Shown here one piece after another: positions 56,176-64,000 of a DNA stretch of 64,000 bases. The position numbers and the translations under genes were made by a program. The notes below the pieces were generated by a model that ran no database searches, was not told the DNA's origin, and saw only the letters and a program-made list of their open reading frames with translations. This stretch comes from Saussurea involucrata. Lineage: Eukaryota > Streptophyta > Magnoliopsida > Asterales > Asteraceae. Positions within the stretch are counted from its first letter, which is position 1. Every line of letters starts with the position of its first letter. Where the stretch lies: NCBI GenBank assembly GCA_033807775.1, contig CM066317.1:36273870-36337869 (forward strand), given 5' to 3'.

Positions 56176-57180
56176 CTCTACCTTCATCTTAGTGACACCT
56201 CTGGTGTGTCTATTTTGAATATGAAACTGACCGGAACTGAAAATTATAAGGTCTGGTCTTGTTCTATGATTTTGGCTTTAGAAACAAAAAATAAGTTTGG
56301 CTTTGTTGATGGTACTGTCATCCGTTCCACTGATAATGTTGTTTTAGGTAAACAGTGGGACATATGTAACTCTGTGGTTTTATCTTGGATCCTTGGGTCT
56401 ATCTCTGAGGATCTGTTTGTTTGTCAAGTGTTTTCTAAGGCTGCTTTTGAAGTTTGGCAGGAACTAAAGGGAACATATGAAAAAGTTAATGGTTCTGTTA
56501 CTTTTAATCTTCATCAAAAAATAAACTCTCTTAGTCAAAATGGAACCTCTGTGTTTGATTACTACCATAAGTTGAATGCCTTGTTGAAAGAGTTTGATGC
56601 CTTAGTGAAACTTCCTTCTTGTTCTTGTCATGCTTCCCAGGAATTTCAAAACATAATCAACTTTTAAAACTAATGCATTTTTTAATGGAATTAGATGATG
56701 CTTACATGCAAATAAGGAGTAATATCTTAACTACAAATCCTCTTCCCACTGTTAAAACTGCTTTTTCTTTAGTGTCACGAGAAGAGTCTCACCGTGATGT
56801 CACTCGCTCTTCTTCTGACACTAAGGCTCAAAATTATGCTTTCTACAGTAAATCTGTGGAAAACAGAAAGAAACCTTCTAGAAAATCTTCTTTGCTATGC
56901 AAACACTATGGGGTGATAGGTCACACCATAGAAAGATGTTTCAAATTGATCGGATTTCCTAAGGATTTTCAGTTTACTAAAAACAAAATGAATCAGTCTT
57001 TTAAAAACACTTCCAGTAATGCTTGCACCATTGAAGGTGCTGGACATTGTCAACCTTCCTCCAATTCTCTTACACAAGAGCAAATCAATAAATTGTTGTC
57101 TCTTCTTGATCAGAAACAAACCGAAGGCATGTCTATTAATATGGCAAGTATGTTTTCGGCAAATATGTCAAATGTTTCTA
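56176..57180 (+). pseudogene. gag: Copia gag, frameshifted
   Basis: It starts in the conserved LYLHLSDTSGVSI region typical of plant Copia gag, followed by KLTGTENYKVWS and KNKFGFVDGT. The frame remains open upstream to an ATG at 55960, so the true start is uncertain. One base is missing in an A-run near 56650, shifting the frame; the second half continues from there (LMELDDAYMQIRSNIL). The zinc knuckle reads C-K-H-Y-G-V-I-G-H-T-I-E-R-C (about 56898-56940): the second cysteine of the CCHC motif is tyrosine, so RNA binding would be impaired. Confidence 0.88.
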
Positions 57181-57510
57181 AATTTTCTTCTCGGTTTTAT
57201 AACTCTGGATGGATTGTTGATTCTGGAGCTAATCAACATATGACATCTTCAACATCTCACCTTGATAACATCATTGATATATCCGATTTAAATTTCGGAG
57301 TCACTCAACCTAATGGTGATGAAGCCAAGATAAATAAAATTGGCAATTTTAGACTCAATAATAATGTTGTTTTATTTGATGTTTTAGTGATTCCTTATTT
57401 TCATCTCAATCTTCTGTCTATTCATAAAATAGCTAGGGACAGTAAAATTTTTGTTGGCTTTGATGAGTATAAATGTTATCTTCTTCAGGGTTCTCTTCCA
57501 AAGAGAATTG
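57181..57510 (+). pseudogene. Copia protease
   Basis: In frame with the second gag half: WIVDSGANQHMT holds the catalytic D-S-G (57219-57227), with a long beta-rich segment after it (LLSIHKIARDSK). Frame is lost near 57500-57520, where the next conserved block (GDLYFFDQVSKG) is in another frame. Confidence 0.85.
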
Positions 57511-59000
57511 TGGGGACTGGTATGGAGACCTGTATTTCTTTGATCAGGTTTCTAAGGGTGAGATATTTACTTCAAATGTTCCAAATAATCAACCAAATAA
57601 ATCTAACATGTCCATTTTTTGCTATGTTTCTCGTCAACTATGGCATAGTAGACTTGGTCATCCCGCTGATTAGGCTCTTGCTTGTTTAAAAGAAAAACTT
57701 AATTTTGGAAATGACAATGTTTCTCCTCCCTGTGATATTTGTCATCAGGCTAAACAAACTAGGGGCAAGTTTAAGCTTAGTGATCATACTTCCAAGAGTC
57801 TGGGTGAATTAATTCATCTAGATTTATGGGACCCTATCGGGTTCCTACTAAGGAAGGATATAGATTCTTTTTTACCATAGTTGATGATTTCACTAAGTCT
57901 GTTTGGGTTTACTTGTTAAAAAACAAAGAGTAATTTATTAAAATGCCCCAAGTTTGACTCCTAACTTACTAAAATGCCCAAACTCTCCCCAATTTAACCA
58001 AAATACCCAAAAAAAATCCGTGAAATACCCCGTGATCACATACTACTTTAAATTGTTGTGCTTCGAGAACCCAATTCATGTGATTCACGGACCCAATTCA
58101 TGTGCATCACGGAGAAATTCATCTCCTACGCGGACAACCATGTCCTTCGCGGAGGAATTTATCTTCTTCACGGAGAAAAACATGTGGTTCACGGACAATT
58201 TCAAGGGTGGGAATCCAACGTTTTAAGGAGTCCGTGATCACGGGGTATTTTCACGGATTTTTTGGGTATTTTGGTTAAATTGGGGAGAGTTTGGGCATTT
58301 TAGTAAGTCTGTAGTCAAACTTGGGGCATTTTAATTAATTTCTCAAAAATAAAGATGAGGTTTGTGATAATATCATTGCTTTTCACAGCTTGTTGCACAC
58401 TCAATTTGGAAAACATGTGAAAATTTTCAGAAGTGATAATGGAACTGAGTTTGTTAACAACAAATTAGGTGAGTTTCGTAGAACTAAAGAAATTATTCAT
58501 CAAACTACTTGTGTTTACACACCCCAACAAAATGGGATTATGGAACGCAAGCATAGACATCTTTTAAATATTGCTAGAGCTTTAATGTCTCAGGGAGATA
58601 TTCCATTAAATATGTGGAGTGAGTGTATTTTAACTGCTACTTATCTCATCAATAGAACTCCTTCTTCTGTGTTAAATGGAAAATGTCCCTATGAACTTGT
58701 GTTTGGATTTGCTCCTGTTCTTTCACACTTAATAAATTTTGGTTGTCTTTGTTTTGCTGTTAAGCCTAATATTTCTGATAAATTCTCTTCTCGTGCTGAA
58801 AAATGTGTTCTTCTTGGATATTCAAATTCTAAGAAAGGATACAGGTTATACAGTTTCGATACCAAACAAATTATTGTTTCTAGAGATGTAAAATTTTATG
58901 AAACAATTTTTCCTTTTAAAATGAGTGCAAACAAACATGTTCATAACTCTGGTGGCATAAGCTCTTTAAATTTCTTTGATTTTCTATTTGTTCAGACTAA
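57511..59000 (+). pseudogene. Copia integrase, split by a MITE
   Basis: The zinc-binding region keeps LWHSRLGHPAD (stop at 57670-57672) and CDICHQAKQTRGK. The core keeps the first aspartate (IHLDLW), a frame loss near 57830, then VDDFTKSVWVYLL before the MITE at 57928-58344. After it: the second aspartate in FRSDNGTEFV and the glutamate in QQNGIMERKHRHLL (about 58540), so all three catalytic acids can still be seen. The C-terminal GKCPYELVFG and CVLLGYSNSKKGYR segments follow. Stops, frameshifts and the insertion make it non-functional. Confidence 0.88.
57928..58344. mobile_element. Mutator-like MITE in Copia integrase
   Basis: 417 bp. The left end (GAGTAATTTATTAAAATGCC) and the reverse complement of the right end (GAGAAATTAATTAAAATGCC) match with few differences. 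The inverted repeat extends about 100 bp into CCGTGAAATACCCCGTGATCAC. The flanks AAAAACAAA (57919-57927) and AAAAATAAA (58345-58353) form a 9-bp duplication with one mismatch, the size expected of Mutator elements. Integrase coding sequence rejoins across it. Confidence 0.85.
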
Positions 59001-59268
59001 TGATTTTTCTTCTGAAACACCTAATGATAAATCTAGGGAGAACACTCAAAATGATAATGATCCTTCTTCTATTTCTGATAATAACAGTAACCTTAATCGT
59101 CTTGGTAGCCCAAATAGAGCTTCCAGATCTAGTAATTCTGGTAGTACTAGTGTATCAAACAATCAAAGAAGAGCTGTCGGATCTGAGGATCGTGGTAGCA
59201 CTGAAATGGCTGCCGACGGTCAATAGGCTACTGAATTTCGTCCCTTAAGTGTTCAACATGATGTTCAT

Positions 59269-61120
59269 TTGAGTTCCCCTCCTGAGGGTAATGTTTCTGA
59301 ACCAAGCTCTTCTTTTAGAAAATCTAGTCGTGTTTCAAATTTTCCTAGAAAATTTACTGACTATGTTGTAGAAGGTAAAGTAAAATATGGGTTAGAGAAG
59401 CTTGTGAATTATTCATATCTTAGTTCTGAAAACTTCTGTTTTGTTTCCACTTTAAATAAATTTGTAGAACCTAATAATGTTTTTGAGGCTAGCAAGAAGC
59501 AAAATTGGGTTATTGCTATGAATGATGAAATGGAGGCTTTATATCGTAATAATACTTGGGTTTTAACTGAACTTCCACCTGGACGAAAACCAATTAGTTG
59601 TTGTTGGATTTATAAAATAAAATATAAATCATCTGGTGAAATTGAAAGGTACAAAGCCAGACTTGTTGCAAAAGGCTACTCACAAAGAGAAGGATTAGAT
59701 TATGAGGAAACATTTTCACCTGTTGTAAAAATGGTAACTGTTAGATGTGTGATAGCCTTAGATGTTCAAAATAATTGGCTTCTATGTCAGTTAGATGTGA
59801 ACAATGCTTTTCTTTATGGTGACTTAGGGGCCGTTTACAAATCGCTTACCCGGGTAAGTGCTTACCAAGTCATATTAGCTTATCGGATGAATATGGCAAG
59901 GACCACGAATCTTACCCGGTAAGAGCGGAAGTAAGGACCGAGAGTCGAAATCAAGGACCAAGGGTCTTACCTGGTAAGTGAGTGCGACGATTCTTACAAC
60001 GGTTAGCGCTTACCGGCTAAATTGTCGCATACGATGCCATTTTGGTGGAGAAAAATCTTACCCGGGAAGTGGTGATAGTGTTGAATTTTACCGGTAAGTA
60101 CTTACCCGGGTAAGTGATTAGGTAAACGGCCCCTTAGATGAAGAAGTATATATGAGTTTGCCTCCTGGTTACTTTTCTGCCAATGATAAACGCGTTTGCA
60201 AACATGTAAAATCCTTATATGGACTGAAGCAAGCGCTGAGGCAATGGTATGCAAAATTATCTTGGTGTTTACTTGATCATCGTTTTAGTCAAAGTTCTAG
60301 TGACTATTCTTTATTTACAAAGATTACTGGTTCTATATTTCTTTTTCTTCTTGTTTATGTGGATGACATCGTTTTAACTGGTAATTCTAGTTTTGAGATC
60401 ACCAAGGTAAAACATCATTTGCAATCAAATTTTAAAATCAAAGATTTAGGTGAATTAAAATTTTTCTTGGGAATAGAGATTTTAAGAACTGATAAAGAAA
60501 TTTTCATGTCTCAACGTAGATATTGTCTTGAGTTGTTAAATGATTTTGGGTACTTGGGATGTAAACCTATTAATACCCCTGTGGATATGAATCTAATTGT
60601 TACGGATTCTCTTGGATCAGAAATTAATAGGTAGGTTAATTTAGCTTTTGGCAACTCATCCAGATATTGTGTTTGATGTTCATTGTTTGAGTCAGTTTGT
60701 GCATTCTCCTTGTCAGTCTCATCTTAAATTGGCTCTTAGAGTCTTAAGATACCTAAAGGCGTCACATGGTAAAGGTGTTAACTTTTCTTCTTCTATTGAA
60801 TTCAAACTCATCGCCTTTGTTGATGCTGATTGGGGCAAGTGCCTTTCAACAAGGCGTTATGTAACAGGATATTGCCTATTCTTGGGTAAATGTATGGTTT
60901 CATGGAGAAGCAAGAAACAGTCCACTGTTTCTCGCTCCTCTACTAAATCCGAATATAGGGCTATGGCCTCAGCTTTGGGTACTTAGCATTTTAGCAGATT
61001 TAAAATTAGAAAATCTTCTTCCTGTGAATCTGAATTGCGATAATAAATTTGCTATCCAAATTGCTAACAATCTGGTATTTCACGAAAGAACTAAACACAT
61101 AGAAATTGATGTACATTAAG
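59269..61120 (+). pseudogene. Copia reverse transcriptase-RNase H, split by a MITE
   Basis: RT begins with the NWVIAMNDEMEAL region, WIYKIKYKSSGEIERYKARL and QLDVNNAFLYGDL, then the MITE at 59827-60133. It continues with MSLPPGYF, GLKQALRQWYAKL (Leu where Pro is usual), the catalytic YVDD at 60356-60367, and LKFFLGIEI. A stop at 60632-60634 and lost bases precede RNase H (VDADWGKC, STKSEYRAMA, then a stop and loss near 60984). CDN, then TKHIEIDVH before a further stop end it. All key motifs remain recognisable but no frame is complete. Confidence 0.9.
59827..60133. mobile_element. Tourist-like (PIF/Harbinger) MITE 2 in Copia RT
   Basis: 307 bp from GGGGCCGTTTAC to GTAAACGGCCCC, with the target TTA duplicated at 59824-59826 and 60134-60136. 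Removing the element and one TTA restores a continuous RT frame across the join, confirming the ends. Close to MITE 1, with an extra ~20 bp (GAGTCGAAATCAAGGACC) in the middle. Confidence 0.92.
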
Positions 61121-61269
61121 TAAGAAATAAAGTAGCTGCTGGAATGTTAAAAACTTTTAAGGTTTTATCTTCTGAAAATCCAGCTGATATTTTTACCAAA
61201 TCTCTTGGTGTAAATCAACATAACTATTTGTGTTCTAAATTAAATATGTTGGATCTGTTCCGATGTCAA

Positions 61270-61282
61270 GATTGAAGGAGGG
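61270..61282 (+). other. Polypurine tract of Copia element
   Basis: GATTGAAGGAGGG ends exactly at the 3' LTR start TGTTGAAAG. Confidence 0.85.
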
Positions 61283-61694
61283 TGTTGAAAGTATTAGTTT
61301 TATACCAATCTTGTCATCCTAATTCTAACTTAAGGTATTTGTGTATGTTTGTGTTTCTACGAGGGTCAATTCTATAAAGAATGAATAACTTCAAGGGCAT
61401 GAGGACTGCGCCTTACATAGTTGGATTTCTAAAGGGCAGCGGAGCAAATAACGACTTTTGGAGGACTGGGCTACAAGGACCATTATGCAATTATTGGAGA
61501 TATAAAATAGAGAGTTCTTCTCTCATTTTTATTTGAACGACTCATTTTCATCTTTTCATTTTGTATAACTATGTTGTGTTTTATCTCTCTAAAATTAGGG
61601 TTTACATTTTAGGGTTTCATCTTCAAACCCTTTGAAGATGATTAGGTTAGTTTGAGATTTGTAGTTTGTAATATTTCATTTGTAAAGTTCAAGA
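61283..61694 (+). repeat. 3' LTR of Copia element
   Basis: 412 bp, matching the 5' LTR with scattered substitutions. It is followed by the CAAGG target-site copy (61695-61699). Confidence 0.88.
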
Positions 61695-61699
61695 CAAGG

Positions 61700-61878
61700 C
61701 TAGGACCGAGAGTCATACCCAGTAAGTGAAGGCGACGACTCTTACCATGGTTAGCACTTACTGGATAAATTGTTGCATATGATATGGTTTTGGTGGACTA
61801 AAATCTTACCTGGTAACTAAACGATAGTGTTGTTTTGCTAGTAAACACTTACCCGGGTAAGCGTTTGGTAAACAACTC
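61700..61878. mobile_element. Tourist-like MITE 3, right part
   Basis: It continues MITE 3 after the Copia element: CTAGGACCGAGAGTCATACC, then TAGCACTTACTGG, ending CTTACCCGGGTAAGCGTTTG and GTAAACAACTC. These align with the right halves of MITEs 1 and 2. The usual TTA at the ends is not evident. Confidence 0.78.
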
Positions 61879-62504
61879 ATAATATTATAGTTGTAGCAGG
61901 ATAGGATAATCGATATTAGTTTTATGCTTAGTAATAGAGATAGATAGAAGATGAATTGTCTTGTCAACCACATATTAATGTATAAAATGACAATCGATCT
62001 CAATAGGTTTCATCCTCATAAAAATATATCATTCTGAACATTTTGAATATCATTCTTGTTGCACAATAAAGAACATTGGCAGACAGTTGAGGAGACACCA
62101 TATCAGGAAGAAGCATCGAAGCCAAGTCAACTCTTGAGTAGTATCAACAAGTGCATGATATTCGACTTCAATCCTGAAATAAGAGATCTTCACCAATGTT
62201 GAAACAGTAGCTCGTAGTGAAGTGACAATATATATTTACATGTATTTTATATAGTATAGTATACAAGTTAAGGCTTATATTTTGCTAGTAAAGGATTAGC
62301 TATCAAGTATGCCTTCATACTCGAAGCCTAATAAGGACTGGTTACGCGATTGTAACTAGTTACAGGACTAGGTAAATCTTAGTTTTGTTCATCTCCAATT
62401 GTTGTTGCAACGATTTGATTATCTTTTCCATTGTAGCAGTAGTGTCTATAACTTGTTTTTATTCTATTTAATGTTAGTGTAAATTGATTATCTTTTCCAT
62501 TGTA
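61879..62504. other. Unassigned AT-rich DNA
   Basis: No gene, RNA or repeat end recognised. A 65-codon minus-strand frame at 61806-62003 overlaps the MITE and has no features of a real protein. Confidence 0.45.
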
Positions 62505-63190
62505 GCATGGACATAAGCTAGTTCATAATCTAGCTTTTTGATAAGCTACTTGAAGTAGCTTATGAGTTGTTTTTTTGTGATTATTTCAATTATGCCATCA
62601 TTAATATTAATTATTATTTATTAAGTCTTAATTATAAATAAATATTAGTTATTAAGATTTAATTGTTATTAATTAATAAATATTAATTAATATTAACTAA
62701 AAACTATAAATTTAATTTTAATTATACATTTATATTAACTTTTAATTATTTAGAATTATTGATAATCATATCATTTTATTTAATATCAATCAATATATTT
62801 TAGTTGTCAATTATTATTTTGATTATAATTTTATTTTATTTTTTACATATTATACATAACGGTTATTTAAATCATAAGTTAATTTAGATTTTTTCTAAAA
62901 TTTGTTTTAACAAATTCAAAATTTATAATAATATATATAATCATAAATTTAAAATTCTTTCAATTAACATATTATGTTATTTACTACCTTGTCTGTATTA
63001 ATTAACATATTATATTATTATAAATTTGTATTAATTATATTATTAAATATTATAATTGGTTACTTTTTCAAAATGTCATTTTTTTATCATTTACATGCTT
63101 ATAAACTAGTTTTTGTCAAACATGATTTCTTCATCAACTAGCTTATCGGCTATCAATTAGCTTATCAGTTATCAACTAAGTTGGAATTTA
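62505..63190. mobile_element. Possible AT-rich inverted-repeat element
   Basis: ATAAGCTAGTTCATAATC and GATAAGCTACTTGAAGTAGC at the left face ACTAGCTTATCGG and AGCTTATCAGTTATC at the right, around a ~500-bp extremely AT-rich core. This is the pattern of hAT-type non-autonomous elements with subterminal repeats. Ends and target duplication could not be fixed, so this is tentative. Confidence 0.35.
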
Positions 63191-63488
63191 GCCCGAATGT
63201 GTTCAAATGATTCACACTCATGGCATTCAATGGCCCTTTTCTTTAATATTTTCTTCATATGATATCATTTTTTTGTGAGTTGTTCTATTATTGGGTAAAA
63301 TCATGATATTTTTTACTCTTTCTTATATTAGATTCATTTCAAACCTTTTTTAAAGTAGATGCGGATTAATAAAAAAATCAAGCCATGGAATAATGTTTAA
63401 AAGGTTATGTTTTAAGTGGACCTTACATTATTTTGTCATCTTATAATATTTTTGTTGTTTTAATTTGGAAGATTCCTAATATAATATA
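63191..63488. other. Unassigned AT-rich DNA
   Basis: Nothing recognised between the possible inverted-repeat element and the Mutator-like end. Confidence 0.4.
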
Positions 63489-64000
63489 GGGAAATTAATT
63501 AAAATACCATAAGTCAAAGTCAAACTTACCAAAATGCCACAAATCTCTCCCAGTTTGCAAAAATATCCCAAATACCCGCGATAGAAGCCCGCGATCGCGG
63601 CCAGTGGCATTTTCGTAATATTGTTACCCCGCGATCGCGGGGGAAACCGCTAAAATACCCGCGATCGACGCTTTTGTTTGTATTAAATGATTTTTAAATG
63701 AAATTTTACACTTTCACCCCCTATACTTATTTATAAACTTTACTTTATACCTTTTACTTTCATTATTTTAATTTTACATTTAACACATATAATCGTTTAT
63801 TAACTAAAACACGTTAAAAAAATACGTTTTAATTTTAACAAGTTACACCATTATAATCGTCTCTTCGATACGTTCGAAATGAGCTCAATCTTGAATTTTT
63901 TTGATTTATATATTTTAATATATATGATATATACTACATAAAAATATTTTTAATATTTACAATTCATACCTTTATAGTGAATTATTTAATTTATGGTACT
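63489..64000. mobile_element. Left end of another Mutator-like element
   Basis: GGGAAATTAATTAAAATACC, then AAACTTACCAAAATGCC and a CTCTCCCAGTTTG stretch follow the same layout as the Mutator-like MITE at 57928. Inside are CG-rich palindromes CCCGCGATCGCGG (about 63590 and 63632). The opposite end is not seen before the window stops, so length and completeness are unknown. From about 63670 the sequence is plain AT-rich. Confidence 0.55.

Larger units (their letters stand above)
54406..61694 (+). mobile_element. Ty1/Copia retrotransposon, decayed, with two nested MITEs
   Basis: LTRs 54406-54814 and 61283-61694 are flanked by CAAGG (54401-54405, 61695-61699). The internal order gag, protease, integrase, reverse transcriptase, RNase H is that of Copia. 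It was inserted into MITE 3 and later received a Mutator-like MITE (57928-58344) and a Tourist-like MITE (59827-60133). LTRs differ at about 30 of 410 positions by eye, so it is older than elements A and C. Confidence 0.93.

Noticed and set aside
62505..63190. A firm hAT element call
   Set aside because: Only repeated AAGCTA/TAGCTT words support it; terminal repeats and an 8-bp target duplication could not be established.
1..64000. Host genes, tRNA, rRNA, or a bacterial-type system
   Set aside because: No frame outside the transposable elements shows a domain or a plausible exon structure. tRNA-like sequences appear only as short primer-binding complements.

Overview
The window looks like intergenic DNA of a flowering plant, built almost entirely of nested transposable elements. 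I see no host protein gene, rRNA or tRNA gene. The plant call rests on Ty3/Gypsy elements of the Tat type (DGG protease, C-x2-H-x4-H-x4-C zinc knuckle, an intron-containing antisense gene before the 3' LTR), a plant-type Copia element primed by initiator tRNA-Met, and small inverted-repeat (MITE) elements with TTA or 9-bp target duplications. The species cannot be named.

Layout. 1-3091: a small foldback element sitting between two (TA)n tracts, then two head-to-tail copies of an unclassified ~1.5-kb repeat. 3092-16176: Tat element 'A' on the minus strand, in the second repeat copy, with identical 850-bp LTR lengths and a 5-bp duplication TGCAT. Its middle is replaced by array 1 (5508-13991), three LTRs alternating with two ~2.5-kb internal regions. 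16663-24033: Tat element 'B', also minus strand, with a broken gag-protease gene and an antisense four-exon gene but no reverse transcriptase or integrase. 24034-53585: array 2, six LTRs alternating with five complete and one partial internal regions at a ~3.87-kb period. The sixth LTR is split by plus-strand Tat element 'C' (45542-52581), which has a perfect GCGAT duplication, a 782-codon gag-protease frame and the same antisense gene. 53586-61878: Tourist-like MITEs. One is split by a decayed Copia element (54406-61694, duplication CAAGG), which itself carries a Mutator-like MITE in integrase and a Tourist-like MITE in reverse transcriptase. 61879-64000: AT-rich DNA with a possible inverted-repeat element and the end of another Mutator-like element.

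How it fits together. B and C share the same reduced plan: LTR, gag-protease with the same end point, a spacer with a conserved hairpin and a purine tract, an antisense gene with its own TATA-like box, polypurine tract, LTR. This suggests a non-autonomous lineage moved by a partner outside the window. The arrays are built from a second, shorter derivative that keeps only a gag stub, an integrase C-terminal remnant and, in array 2, part of the antisense gene. Most coding frames are broken. The biology of interest is structural: LTR-internal tandem arrays, 38/39-bp minisatellites inside them, and an antisense gene kept across subfamilies.
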